Source of the DNA: Thunnus maccoyii
Lineage: Eukaryota; Chordata; Actinopteri; Scombriformes; Scombridae
Assembly (NCBI RefSeq): GCF_910596095.1
Contig: NC_056544.1
Location: 13,749,155-13,813,154 of the forward strand
Direction of reading: 5' to 3'
Length of the DNA stretch: 64,000 nt
Below are positions 39,063 to 60,720 of this stretch, one piece after another (the first letter of the stretch is position 1; the number at the start of each line of letters is the position of its first letter). A program made the translations under genes and the position numbers. Under the pieces are notes generated by a model that saw only the letters and a list, made by a program, of their open reading frames with translations, was not told the DNA's origin and did no database searches.

Positions 39063-40850
39063 CCTGAGGATGATGAGAAAGTAGTGCTATTACAAAGAAT
39101 GTGCTTCCGTAACATATTAGATCCTATTATTTACTAATATCATCAGTAGCATCCTATCAAATATGGCAGGGGGGGATTGCCTGGAAAGGTCATGAAGTCA
39201 TAAATAGCAACCTAATTGGATCCCTGTAGTACAAATTGAGAACAGAAAAACAAAGCACTCACAGAGTAAAGCCACAAAGCATGTGTACAAAAGTGGTAGA
39301 AAACATGTGAGTACCAAACACGTTTTTTTCAAGCCCATGGGACAATGCTAAAATGTCTTACATCAGAGTTAAGTAAAACTAGTTTCAAGGAATGAAATCT
39401 GAGCTGCACACAAATCTCCGTGACACTTCCTCTAGCTCATCAATGCCACTAAACAGTTGTGCTCAGCAGCAGAATGAACTCGGAAGAAAGAGACACAGGC
39501 GGGAGAGAGGTTGAGCAACGGTTGGAAAGCCAACCTACATGTCAGTCAGGTTTGTTTTGAAAGAGAGTGGGGGCAGGGATGCTATCAGACACTACATAGG
39601 CTAATCATCGTTTGAACAACAAGTGTAAAGTCAGGGCTTTTGATAACCTTGAGGCGTATTTTGTGCTTTAAGTACACCTGTAGTCTTAAGACATCTCTTT
39701 TAGAAAAATATGGGCTACTCATAGCACAACAAACATATCCCATGAGTTATACTTTGTTCATTTCCACAAAGACTGTGTTTATATCTAGGATATGCAAATT
39801 CAAAACGTCTTGAAGACATTTGATCAAAACATTGAATTCTCTTATCTATGGCCACTGGCCCTGGTAAATCTAGCAGCGGGTGTAGCCTTTGCTCCAGTGA
39901 GGTAATTTATTTCAGGTTATTTTTAACTCTGGCTCAGCCTCAGAAGAGTCAACCTATTCACGCGCAGCACCTCCTTCAGGTCCTGGAGACTGGAGGACAG
40001 GTTTAGCCAGAGGTGTCTTAACGCATGAAAGATTTTTACCAAAGCATGTTTTGCCTACTCTACTGACGAAGAAACAATGAGGAATAATTCAATTAACAAA
40101 CAAAAAAAACCCAAAATAATGTACAATAACACACAAAAAAAGCATAAATAAAATACATGTTATTGTTTTATGTTTTAATTGTCTTATTGGTTGCTTTAAA
40201 TATAAAATAATGCAAATATAATTTAGCTTTTTTGCAATTTCAAAAAATAAGAATTTAAATTTGGCAACTTCTCCTTGTTTAAGTATGAAATTACAGTTAA
40301 TCAAGTAGAAATGCATTAATATAACGTTGTATGAACATGTAGTTAACTGAAAAAGCAGAAAATAGTTTGCTTCGCTTTATTAGACAAAGGAGACTTGTCT
40401 CGTGCCGACCGTTAGCCGTTGACAACACGCTCAAAAAAAAGAAAAAAAAGAAAAAAGAAAATGTACGTTAGCAGAGTCGTTGATTTACTCAATATAACAT
40501 TACTGTGACAAATTCAAACGGAAAACAAGTTATCAATTCCAAATTCAACACTTATAAGAATTGTCAACATCCTTAGTCATAGAGGAAAAAACGTTACCTT
40601 AGGAAGAAGTCTCCAGATGAAGCTTCCTCTTCAGTTACAAGCGGTGGAAAAAAACAAAAAGTACTAAGGAAAATAAATCTGTTTTCTGAAAAAGGTTTAT
40701 TAGTATCCTTTACAACATCTGACCTCGAATAGCTATGGGACACAAAGTAGGCTGTTATACAGCCGGGACATTTTGACTTTGGGGTGATGACAAAAACAAA
40801 GGGTTCTAACTAGCTAACTGTAAACACAGAAGCCATATATACTTGTCAGG
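39063..40850 (-). promoter_or_regulatory. klhl24: klhl24 5' UTR exon, first intron and promoter region
   Basis: The ATG-bearing exon begins at the acceptor CCTCAG|GTCATTG, position 39063. A donor CTAAG|GTAACG at 40597 marks the end of an upstream non-coding exon that starts somewhere near 40700–40850. The 1.5-kb first intron (39064–40597) holds no recognised element beyond A-rich runs near 40430. The start of transcription is inferred. Confidence 0.55.
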
Positions 40851-43644
40851 GGAAAAAAAAGAAAAACATCCAGCCCACTGCACCCACTCAACTGGTGTTG
40901 CTGATGCATTGTGGGTAATGAAGTTCATATGGAAAGTTGGCGCTTGCTTTTTGCTCAATGAGAAACATCACTTCCCAAGCGCCTATAGTTCTCCACGTGG
41001 CTGTCCTTTGTTTGCAAACAAACGCAACTTTTAGTGGAGAAAAAGTTCATAACGAGGAGTGACAGCAGTTGAGCAATACACGCAAGGGAATACCAGTTAT
41101 AACGCATGAACAGTTAATACGACAATATTAGTTGTAAATTGCCGCCATTAAACACACTTTGCGACCTCTATAAAATACCAACTTTCGGATATCCATGGTG
41201 GGCACATAGGGATACAACGAAAAACGAAAACATATCAGACATAATCGTGTTAATCTAAAAGTTATAGGTATAATGTGATCCTATAGACACGTTAAAACAG
41301 GATGAGTGGCACGCTTTTTTCAGGTGAGGAAGGAGGAGGAGTTCAGTTAGAACAAAGGATGTCACAACTTCCCTGTTGCAAAATATTTCTGAGAGCTCCC
41401 AACCGAGTTCACCGAGGAAGGCACCGCTAACCAGTTTTACACCATGTGTGTTACCAGTACTGGAGTGAACTGTCATATTTACACATCATATTTCCTTCTT
41501 GGAAAGTTACAGCATGTATTCATGTCTAAATTAATACACTGATAAAATTAACATAAAATTCTATGTATGCTATGGCACAATAAGATAATAAGTAATCAGA
41601 GATACGTGCTGTGCTCTCTTTGTATAGTCCTTTCATGTATGTCTACGTCAAAAGGTAGGGGGATGAGGGTTTTTTGGGCTCCAGGTATCCGCTGTACAAG
41701 TTCACCAGAACAAAACCATCTATCAGCATATAAGAGACCACGAGATTAGCAGGCTAACCACCATTGCCGAGAGTAAACATGTATGCGCAAATCTGTCAGT
41801 GATTTTGTGATTTTTATTTCTACAGGAATAGCGTCACTTATCTAAAAGGTAAAGTTCAGTTTAAAGTGATAAGGAGGTATTAATCTAAAGTACAACAAAA
41901 CACAATTGAAGATAGACTTAAGCTGAATTTTCATTATCACAAAGATTTCCTATTTGGCTGCTCAAAACACATGCTGTGAATATCACCACATTTCCTACAG
42001 TGGAACTTATTGCAGCTCCTTATCTTATATTAACATTCTGAAATATTGATGCCAGATAAAACACTACTAGTAGTTTGTCCATATAAAGAATTCCTAATAC
42101 TGTATGTAGTTGTAGACATACACAATGGCATGAAGACATATAAACAGGTCAACACTTTATAATATAAAAGGGATTTATAATTATAATTAATTATAATATA
42201 ATATAATTAATTTTATTTTCTACCTGCAAATGTAGAAATTAAGGGTGGGCAATACCATAAAATTTGGTTTCAATCTGATACAGAATCACCATTATCAATG
42301 TAGATACTTTTCATTATTAAGAGGCTAAGCTATTATGTAGGAGGAAGCAATGCCATGATTTATGAGGTGCATTTAACACTAATAATTTGCTTCTGCATAT
42401 ATTTCTCATTACCAATGAATGAGTCACCAAACATGAAGCTTTTCCCTCTACTTCCTCTGTCACTTAAACAGGTTCATGGTTAAACACAAGACAGTTTTTA
42501 ATGTTAAATTAAATGCACATTTTTATTCTGTTAATTCTCCGAACTAACAAGTTGATCACACACAACAGCAGCACAGAAACAGAGTGCATTCACTAAGCAG
42601 AGGGCTCATGTCCAGAGTGTGATCTTACATGAGATGGAAGCTTTTCTTTTTGGTTCTGGTATCGATACTTAAAACAACACTTGATATCTCAGCCTCTGCT
42701 CAGCAGAGCATCTGCTGTTGAGTTGCACCAGTTACAGATGGCACACAGCAGAAACAAAAATAAGTCCCTGCAGGAGGACATCTGACTCACCACTATTCAC
42801 CAAACCTTTGTTAAAAAGGGAAAGTCCTCTTTTCTCTTCGCTAGTCCCTTAGATCACCAAGTCAATTAGTCATTTGTTAATGATCTTCTCGGACATCCAG
42901 TTTTAGACAAACAAGACCTTGACAGAAAATGGAGTTAAGTGCTTTGTGACTCTGGCCATAAAACTGAGAGTGCATAGCAGGTTCTTGTTGGATTTTACAT
43001 TACATAATGATGATGAAATACATATTTGGCATGAATGATTTATCTTTAAAATACTGCTATTATGATGCTTCAACAAATTTGTAGTTCAGCATATTTAAGT
43101 GTTAAGTGCTTTAAACACACAAAATCACACGAGAAAACAAAGTTGTTTGGGATGTTGAATTATTCATTTACATTTCACAACAGCTATGATACATGTTATT
43201 TTGAGCAAGAGTCATTATTCTTAAATTTGACTGTTTTGTTTCACTGTAGTATTTCTCCATCAGAATTATAGTCCTGGTGTTGTGGAGAGTTTTTAAAACT
43301 GCATCTATACAATCATGAAATTTACAGAAAATAACAAATAAATACAGAAAATGTGAAAACAAAATCATAGACTTTTTAGTAGCTACTCAAAAATTACTTA
43401 GGGGGATGGGGGTTGCACAGGGTGGAATCTGGACTCTCAGCATTTCAAAAATCCTGGACGGTACATCTTGTTTGTTGGTGGGCAACTTGGGGGGAGGCTC
43501 AAAACATCAAAGACAGGGAACAATGAAGGCAGCATTGTGGCCTAATGTCTCACAGGAGGCATAGATACATTGAAGTTAATGGTAACAGGAAATTCATTGG
43601 AATAATTGTATGAGTATGTATCCTGGATAGTTCTGAAGAATCAT
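40851..43644. other. Intergenic region between klhl24 and gpr148
   Basis: Contents are a permuted copy of the 413-bp unit (41815–42184), an AT palindrome beside it (42180–42215) and a possible dispersed element at about 42240–42780, starting GGGTGGGCAATACC. No coding sequence was recognised. Confidence 0.55.
41815..42184. repeat. Circularly permuted copy of the 413-bp unit
   Basis: The match starts inside the unit (TTTCTACAGGAATAGCG), runs to the unit end (ACTGTATG at 42106), then continues with the unit's beginning (TAGTTGTAGACATAC) up to GGGATTTATAATTA. It spans 370 bases in the same orientation as the tandem pair. Confidence 0.93.
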
Positions 43645-44631
43645 TTATGACACTGTGGTCTGGCTGAGTCTCCTGTGCCAATGCAGGAGCTGCACTAGAG
43701 TATCAGAGATTTCCCTATACCTCAGCCCATACAGGTACGGAGCAAACGCCCTGGGCAGCAACATAAAAACACACATATTGACTGTGCTGACCCACACACG
43801 GACATCTTGACTTATGTCTGTGTCCTGGAACAGGAAGAGCTCCAGGGTGAAAACAAAGCCGGGGGCAAAGTAGAGTAGGAGCAGAACCCCGTGGGCCAGC
43901 AGCGTGACCCGGGCTCTGGAGAAGCGCCTCTGCCAGATACCATGGGCCCTCGTCACCATGTAGAGCCGAATGTAGCAGTAAAAAATGAGCAAGGTGCAAA
44001 TGATTGCTGCTACAAAGAAGTAGACGTGAATCCCTATCATGTCCTCGATCTGAATGAAGCCGAGGGAGATGAGGGCTAGACACACAGCCACCGTTTCGTG
44101 GGGATCTCCCCTCCCCACCTCCATTAAGATCACCAGGGTGAACGGGTATATGGCTGACAGCACCCACACCCCCACCAGGATGCAGTGGGTGCGGGCAGGT
44201 GGAAGAAAGTCATGGTAACGGAGTGGCCAGCGAACTGCAGCGTAGGTGTCGACCACCATGAGGGTGACGGTGAGGATGGCACAGCAGTAAGCAGCGACAG
44301 TGACAGCTGTGATCAGCTCACAAACTAGCCAGGGTACCTCAGCTTTCACAGCGTTACAAATCACTGTGGCTAGGTTGAGGATGAGGAAGAGCATGTCTGC
44401 TGTCAGAGTGTTGGCCACCAGCAGGTAACGCGTCTCCTGACGCAGGGCACGGGACGCAAAGATGCATATCAGGAGAACAGGGTTGGCTAGTAGGGTGGCA
44501 AGTGTGACCACAGTGGTAGGGATGAAAAATAATTCTAGGTGCCACCTCCGCAGGCTCTCGACCCAATCCTGTGTGAGGTTTGAAATTAGAAATGATGATA
44601 TCATGGTGTCTTTGAAGTGTGATGGAGACAT
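43645..44631 (-). CDS. gpr148: Probable G-protein coupled receptor 148-like, intronless coding exon
   Basis: This is an orphan class A receptor of the plasma membrane; its ligand is unknown. The frame gives 328 aa with seven hydrophobic segments. I chose the ATG at 44631 (MSPSHFKDTM) because a splice acceptor (TCCACAG) at 44687 interrupts the longer upstream frame. N18-L-T20 is a likely glycosylation site. D79 in TM2, and C104 and C184 as the conserved disulfide pair, are present. The TM3 DRY box is DTY (128–130). The usual NPxxY is replaced by an LLPRAFAPYLYGLRY stretch. LRQE.RYLL, GIW...FSRAR.TLL and LPRA....YLY.LRY match GPR148 as I recall it. Confidence in the receptor class is very high, in the name good. 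Confidence 0.88.
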   Translation of the reverse strand: MSPSHFKDTMISSFLISNLTQDWVESLRRWHLELFFIPTTVVTLATLLANPVLLICIFASRALRQETRYLLVANTLTADMLFLILNLATVICNAVKAEVPWLVCELITAVTVAAYCCAILTVTLMVVDTYAAVRWPLRYHDFLPPARTHCILVGVWVLSAIYPFTLVILMEVGRGDPHETVAVCLALISLGFIQIEDMIGIHVYFFVAAIICTLLIFYCYIRLYMVTRAHGIWQRRFSRARVTLLAHGVLLLLYFAPGFVFTLELFLFQDTDISQDVRVWVSTVNMCVFMLLPRAFAPYLYGLRYREISDTLVQLLHWHRRLSQTTVS

Positions 44632-44685
44632 AGATGCTCTGACTGATGTGTGTTTTATGGGGTAGACTACTTCCTCCAGCAGATT

Positions 44686-45610
44686 CCTGTGGATGAAAAC
44701 ACAGCCGTAAATTACCAAGTGGTCCACAGTGGACCACATTATGCATGTAAATGCATACAAATATGCAGTATAGGATATAAGTTGAGTGAGGGACTATTTT
44801 ATATAAGCTGCAAGGTATTGTGACCTATTTATAGCTATGAGCAAACATGGGTCTTCACAGGAGGAAGCATAAAAGCAGTAAATCTACATTATGAACTATG
44901 GACTGTAAACAATATTTTCATATAACCTACTGTATGCATCATCTTGATGTATTGCAGGCTGGACAAATGTACTGTATAACTTTATCAAACTCTGCTTTAG
45001 CTGATTCAGTCTTGATCAAAATTACATTTATGAGACTTTTGGAAAGGCCTTCTTAAGGCATTTTACAGTACAGTTGAGATGAATTCAGTCCAGATCAATG
45101 TCAAATATGAACAGCAAAAAATAATATACTCTGCACCATGAGTGTTATGTTGCAAAGGAAAACAAATGCAAATCAATGCAAATTGAGAAAACTGGAAATG
45201 AATAACTCAATGTGAGAAAAATAACAAAACATAAACATTACACCTGACTTAAGTTGCTGATTGGATGAAACAATCCCTACATTCTTAATTCATAAATTGT
45301 GACTTTAAGGTATCTGGTGGTGCATCAAGAATTTATTTTTTGATTATTTTTTCAAAGGAACACCACGAATATCCCCTTCATGCACATGAATAGATTTCAT
45401 GTTCTGCGGTCAAACACCCGGGACAAAAACACAAAAAAAAAATCACTTGGTTCAGTTTAAACTTTGCTTAGACACACCTATTGACGAATTATTGATTGAC
45501 CAAAGGTGAGTTTTCTTACCTGATGTCCAGAGCAGAAAAACCTGTCTGTGTCTTACATCCATTAGGCTTAATGTTTCTGTGAATCGATGGGTGTTTTGTT
45601 CAACTTGAGT
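44686..45610 (-). promoter_or_regulatory. gpr148: gpr148 5' UTR intron and leader exon
   Basis: The coding exon extends 5' to an acceptor at 44687. A donor (ACATCAG|GTAAGA) at 45519 suggests a non-coding exon from 45520 to about 45600. The intervening 0.8-kb intron holds nothing recognised. Confidence 0.5.
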
Positions 45611-46274
45611 CACTCGCTGGTCTTATCTGATGTACTCTTTGTTGACTCACACGGATGATATAGGGATGCAAAAAGCTACAGCCACTTGGCCGTCACATAG
45701 TAACAGGGTGGAGCTTCCGTCCCCTCAGCTGCTCCTCATGCTGTTGCTTTTCCGATATCAACTACCTTCGATGTTTGAAATCGGGCTTTGTTGTAAGAAT
45801 TCATTTGAAAACCATCTAGACTACATTGATTAGTTTCACATTTCCTTTTAATTTCAGTGCATCAAGCATCAAGACAGTCGAGCTTCTGAAATTACTTATT
45901 TATGAGGTCACTTCAAGGAAAAGTATTTTTTGACAGTTAAGCAAATATATGGGATACATTATTCACTATGTTCAAACATGACAGTTGTAACTCATCAGTA
46001 CGGAGTTGTCATCTATTAGCCTTACCCAACATTGATTGACGTCACTGCATCTCACATCCGCATGAGGCCACTTACACAAACACAGAAATCAACTTCAGGA
46101 CCAGAAGGTTCACTCAGTCTGTAGCTATCATGGCTACGTTCATGAGGGGACAAACCAGGCAACAATTATGTTTCCATGTGTGTTTTAGATAAAAATCCTC
46201 TATGGTTCCTACACACAAAGCTTAGAATAATCGATGCCTTTGTCATTTCTATAATCATGTAATTTCCCCCCTAA

Positions 46275-46280
46275 TTTATT
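46275..46280 (-). terminator. mterf4: mterf4 polyadenylation signal
   Basis: AATAAA on the minus strand about 30 bases after the mterf4 stop codon, implying a very short 3' UTR. The stretch from 45610 to 46270 is intergenic and empty as far as I can see. Confidence 0.55.
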
Positions 46281-46309
46281 TTCAGTTCTCTCAGTCCTTT
46301 CCCTCACTG

Positions 46310-49292
46310 TCATTTCTTTCTTCTCTTCCTGTAGCCACTCTTGCCTCCAGTCTCCTCTTCCTCTTCGTCATCCTCTTCTTCCTCATCATCACTGTCGACT
46401 TCGATGTTGCCATGCTGCTCCTGCTGCTCCTGTTCCCGCCATTCTCTTGCCATCAGTCTCTGAAACACATCATACTCCTCCGCTGACGCCTTGGCAACAT
46501 CCGTGAGGAAAGTGTCCTGGTCAATGTTAAGGATGCTGTCCAGTTTGGGGTTGATGATGGCCGTCTGTCCTTTCTTGTCTGGGGTTTGGTACAAGCCCCT
46601 GCGCTCCAGAAAACTGTGTCGACAGCGCACCTCGTCCAGAGTGAAACGGAATAACCTGGACTTCACCATCTCCGTCTGTTTGATACCCATTCTGAAGTAG
46701 ACGTACTGTGGAGAGATGGATGAATATATGTTGTTACAAGCGACAAACAAGAAAAACAAGTCAGTTTAGAATGACAAAAACAAAGATATGGACAAATATT
46801 TCATTACAATATAAGATGCAAATACAGTATACTTACAAATAGACAATAAAAGATAACTCAGCAGATATGACATAACAGTCTCTGGACACAATATATTTCA
46901 GATTATTATCTGAACTAATCAGGTGGCTGCTGGATCAGCTCAATAAAATTATCCCATAACCTGAAATGAATGAATGTCTTTGTTCTATTCTGTGGCCAAG
47001 TCATACCACAGATAACACAATGCTGTAGTGTATTCACAGCAACTATTGCCCTAGAGCCGTGGAGTTCAATTATGGCCACCAGAGGGAGTACTACAGCTGT
47101 GTCCCTCCTCCATACCACACACAACTTCTAAGCAGGTGTTGACCATGAGATGTTCACACCGGAAAAGTGACTAAATAAAGTCAACACAAAAAAGTCAGCA
47201 TGCATACTAAACACACTTGATTTTGAGTGTGCTGTTCATGTACACTATTGTCCCGGATTTCAATGAACAAAGGAAATGGGATAGTTGCTCACAGTGGGAA
47301 AAAATATAAACACATTGGGGGGGGATCATGCAACAGTTCAGGGGAAAAAACAACTACTGAAACATTGGAAACACATTTTCCTGTCTGTTTTTTGTTTTTT
47401 TTAAGTTTAATGGATTGTGACATTCCAAAGTTGCAGTCTGATTAGCATACTTTTGTGCAAGTCTTCTGTCATTTCCTGTACAAAGTGGTTAGGTACATTG
47501 ATTTCTTGTACGTGAATGGAAGAAAACCCATAACAGTATACTATTAAAATTAGTATAATAACTTCCGTATACAGTTGGTATCTACTTGGAACTGGGACAC
47601 AGTCAATGTGACCAGAAAGCCTTCTACAAGCTTGTTGACTTTTACAGCTACTGTGGCTGTTTGACTATGATGTGTGGTCAAGTTTTGAGGAAGTCAATAA
47701 ATCTGCTGTCTACCATTAGAACAGCACTGACCATTGTCACTGTAGCCTGCCTCAAAATGGCAAGTTCAACAGAATTGTGTATTTCAATTAGGCCAGAAAC
47801 TATTTATTAATTTTCTTGTTAATTCTTAATAAATTGATCCATATTGATTGTATTTTTGAGTCATCATTTGTTTACTCTATAAACATCTAAGGAAATACTA
47901 AAAATGCTCATCAGTTTCCCAGAGCCCAAGGTAACATCTTAAAATTGTTTTGTCTGTCAAACAGCCCAAAACACAAAGAAAAGCAGCAAACTCACATCTG
48001 AGGAGCTCAAACTAGTAAATATTGTTTTTGATTACCGACTTATGAAATTGTTTGCTAATTTTCTGTTGATCTACAAATGAATGAATCAATGACTCATTTC
48101 AATTTCCTTGAGGTCTCATTGAAATATGTCTGTAAAACACTCTTTCCCAATGAAAACATCAGTGCCAACTGTCTCATTCGGTTTAAATGCTGACCTGAAA
48201 CTTGTACTCCAGCTGAGCCAGGTTCTCTTGCACTATGGCTGGACTATCTCTGAGGATGTCCGTGACCTGCTGAGCTGTAAACAGGCACTTCTCTCTGAGG
48301 AACACCACCACACTTTTTATTGTCTTCACAGGCGCAGTCAGGATCTGAGGGTAATGGGCCACCACTCTCTGAAGACTTCCTGTGGGGAGATATAGGGGAA
48401 AATAATTCTGTAATATTTATACAGATCATCCAATATGTACTGCTTTAACATCATGCATTCCCTGAATAATATACTGATATACTGCTACACAAACACCATG
48501 ATCTCACCTTCAACTAAACCTAGTTTCCGCAGGTTGCCTATGCGCTGCTGAAGCTGTGATTCCTTGACAGTGTAAAGTTCAGGACATTTCTCCAGTATCT
48601 TCAGCACACTGGAAGGGTTGAGGCCCAAAACAAACAGAGCTGTGAGACTTGACAGAGCATGTTTGGCAGCACTTCCCCCTCTGGCTTTGGACACAGATTC
48701 ATATATCTGTTCTGCCTGAGTGTCTGTGAATCCCATATCAGCTAAAGAGCGTAGGGACAGCTCTGTGACTGTCTTCCTCCACAGAGGAGCTGCTTCATGG
48801 CTGTGTTGTCCTGATGGCAGACTGCTGCTGGAGGAACAGAACAATCTACACCGGATGCACAGTGGCTGCAGGGACCATCTCCCAAACTGAAGTGGACTGC
48901 ATACAGAGGAGGTGGCATTTCTCACAGTCCACCGAAGAACCTGTGGAACAGACATCATATCTATTAATATAAACAGCAGTTGTGTCCCTAATTCATGTCC
49001 CTGTTGTTGCTCAGTGCTGAACAGTAAAAGGTCACTGTAGAGCAATTATAGAAGAGAAGTTATCAGTTAGAGACGCTAATAAACCAACTCTAGTATCATT
49101 AGCCTGAGTAAGCAAACATCAAGGTTATAGCGGTAAAACCTCGGCTGTAGTTTCTACGACATTTTTGAAGTAAGAGGTTCATTAAATAAAAAAGTCTTAC
49201 AACTGCAAACAAATACATTTGAAGAAAATATTAAAACTGTTGTGTTTTGTAGCATTCAGTTTCACCTGACGTACAGCACTAGTGGTGCCCAT
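46310..49292 (-). CDS. mterf4: Transcription termination factor 4, mitochondrial (mTERF family), complete
   Basis: MTERF4 is a mitochondrial matrix protein that recruits the rRNA methyltransferase NSUN4 to the large ribosomal subunit. Coding exons: 49266–49292, 48508–48940, 48195–48379, 46310–46705; 1041 bases, 346 aa. The first exon has only nine codons (MGTTSAVRQ). The next begins with an Arg/Ser-rich, acid-poor leader that fits a mitochondrial presequence. mTERF helical repeats follow (LADMGFTDTQAEQIYE, GLNPSSVLKILEKCPELY, VVAHYPQIL, VTDILRDSPAIV). The last exon has the MTERF4-type YFRMGIK and GLYQTPDKKGQT segments and ends in an acidic run followed by a basic tail (YRKRRKK). Human MTERF4 also has the acidic run; I do not recall a basic tail there. 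Confidence 0.95.
46706..48194 (-). other. mterf4 intron 3
   Basis: The 1.5-kb intron contains a diverged copy of the fish element also present at 32775–33037, located at 47826–48112. No exon was recognised. Confidence 0.55.
47826..48112. mobile_element. Diverged partial copy of the TTAGTCGATC-type fish element
   Basis: It contains CTCATCAGTTTCCCAGAGCC followed by CAAGGTAACATCTT and, further on, CTAATTTTCTGTTGATC. These are internal and terminal words I recall from this family. It overlaps no coding exon. Confidence 0.5.
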
Positions 49293-50810
49293 GCTTGTCC
49301 GTCGACGATATATTTCCGTCTATAAACAGGGTTTGAGAACAATAGTTCCGCTACTTGCTTGACGAAAACGGCCCCTGCAGAGCGTGCAGCAAAAGTTCTA
49401 TCAGACATTTGAATGATTTCTGTTCAGCTGTTTCCAATATATAATGTATGTAATATAAAATACGGTATTTGGCTCATAATAATAGCCACAGTAGTATTTA
49501 GAGGATTTTTTCTGATTTTCAGACTACTGTAATCTGTTAAGCTTGGTTCGTGTTTTTTGTGAAATTTCAAGCATTTTAAAGCTGACTGGAATGAGTAGAC
49601 GGATTCAAGTTTTGAGGATGACTGTATATATAGTGTACTTTATGCCGTATACATACAGTATAACGTGCTCATATATAGAACTTTATATATACAGTATAAA
49701 ATACTCAAGTCCTCCAAATACCTGGGTTCATCTTCTTGTCTTCAGTTATAATCGGCTGAAAAACGCAAAATTGCTTATTGCCCATCTATAAATCCATCAC
49801 CTTATTTATATCAGTATACCTGAAATTTGTATGGTGAATTTACCTGGAAATAAGCTTTAGACTTTATTGTCATCTTTAGCATTTTGTAGTCAACTTCTCA
49901 TGAGATCAAATAAACTATTTGCAACACCAACTTACTCTCAAAATGTCTTGTTTTGGAAATCTGCAGTTAGAATACACTCAGGTCGAGCAGCTGCATGTTT
50001 TTTTACTAGATGTCCAAGTTAGTCACTTGTTGTCACCTTGTTCGGAAAAAGCAATGTAATAAAAATTATAGTGCCATCATTTAGTGTTCACTCACTATAT
50101 AAAAATGATATAATGAAGAAGGCTTTCAGGAGAAGTAAAAACTTCCTCCAGTCCTTGTTAACAATCAATTCCTCAATTATTACACAGAAAAAATAAAGCG
50201 TTTGTGGTAAAATATTTATTAATGTATAAAATAAATAGATAAAATATTGTAAATATACTTACAATTTTAATTAAAACATTCAATGTTAAAATCATTTAAA
50301 AAAAGCTGGATCAAGAAAACTATTCCTGTCAACTGCAAAGTTCTCTACATGGTTTCTGTGAGGTAAACAACTCAACGTTGTGGTCACTTGGTAGGATTTT
50401 GGTGGCAAAGCTGGATCCCTGTGTACTCTTATTATGATTTTAATGTTTCAGATCTCGCAAACTTCAAAGAATAAATACAATAGATTAAATAAAAAAGCAA
50501 AAAACTGCTGCTACATTATGAGGTTTTGACTTCCTTTGTTGCAATCACAAATGTGTCAACCAGCACATTTGACCAACCCAACAGCTTGGCAAATATATTC
50601 ATTATACATTGTAGCAAGGCACCTTACACTTCATAAAAGCAGAAATCTAGTTGTCTCCAGAAGACTTAGACTAGACAAACTAGTGTTTAGTTATTGCCAT
50701 GGACTAAAACAAGCTTCCCTTTTCTTATTTTGCACTTTGTGTCCTCTTAGAAATGCTGCAGACTAAAAATTGGAAAGACGGTTGGGCTCCTCTTAGTTTC
50801 CATTCAGTCT
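49293..50810 (-). other. Interval between mterf4 and the pask stop codon, including the pask 3' UTR
   Basis: The pask 3' UTR probably ends near 50200, after an AATAAA on the minus strand at 50215–50220. The rest is AT-rich intergenic DNA that should include the mterf4 promoter. Tandem TATATAC-like words lie at 49620–49700. Confidence 0.45.
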
Positions 50811-60363
<9,553 letters not shown>

Positions 60364-60380
60364 TGCTTTAGGTTATCCAG

Positions 60381-60720
60381 CTGGGGTTGGCAATAAGTGA
60401 CCCATGAAGAGAGAATTAATGGATTGCAGCAGTATGATAGTGTATGCTAATCTTCAGCTTACTGGGGCATTTTGAGAATAATGATTTATAGATAAGATTT
60501 GATTTGCTGCGTTACAAACGTTTGGATCAAAGGAATGAGAAAAAATAAGAAATGGAACTCACCTCAAGTCGAAACAAAGAAGCTGCTAGGACAGATAATG
60601 GCCACAGCGGTTAGTTGACGACAGTTGACAAGGTAACGTTACCTCCCCTGCGTTATCCGGCTAGCTAGCTGGCTAGCTATCTGCTACAAACAACAAACTG
60701 CCGTGCTGTTTGGTTCTGAA
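60381..60720 (-). promoter_or_regulatory. pask: pask 5' non-coding exon and promoter
   Basis: The ATG exon opens at an acceptor (CCAACCCCAG) ending at 60381. A donor (CTTGAG|GTGAGT) at 60562 ends an upstream leader exon that begins near 60600–60720. The area includes a TAGCTAGCTGGCTAGCTA-type repeat at about 60660–60680. Confidence 0.5.

Noticed and set aside
43715-44167. 150-codon minus-strand ORF inside gpr148
   Set aside because: Frame shadow of the receptor gene, with no hydrophobic-segment pattern.
44632-44760. Upstream extension of the gpr148 frame to an ATG at 44760
   Set aside because: A clear splice acceptor (TCCACAG) lies at 44687 and the extra residues do not resemble receptor N-termini.
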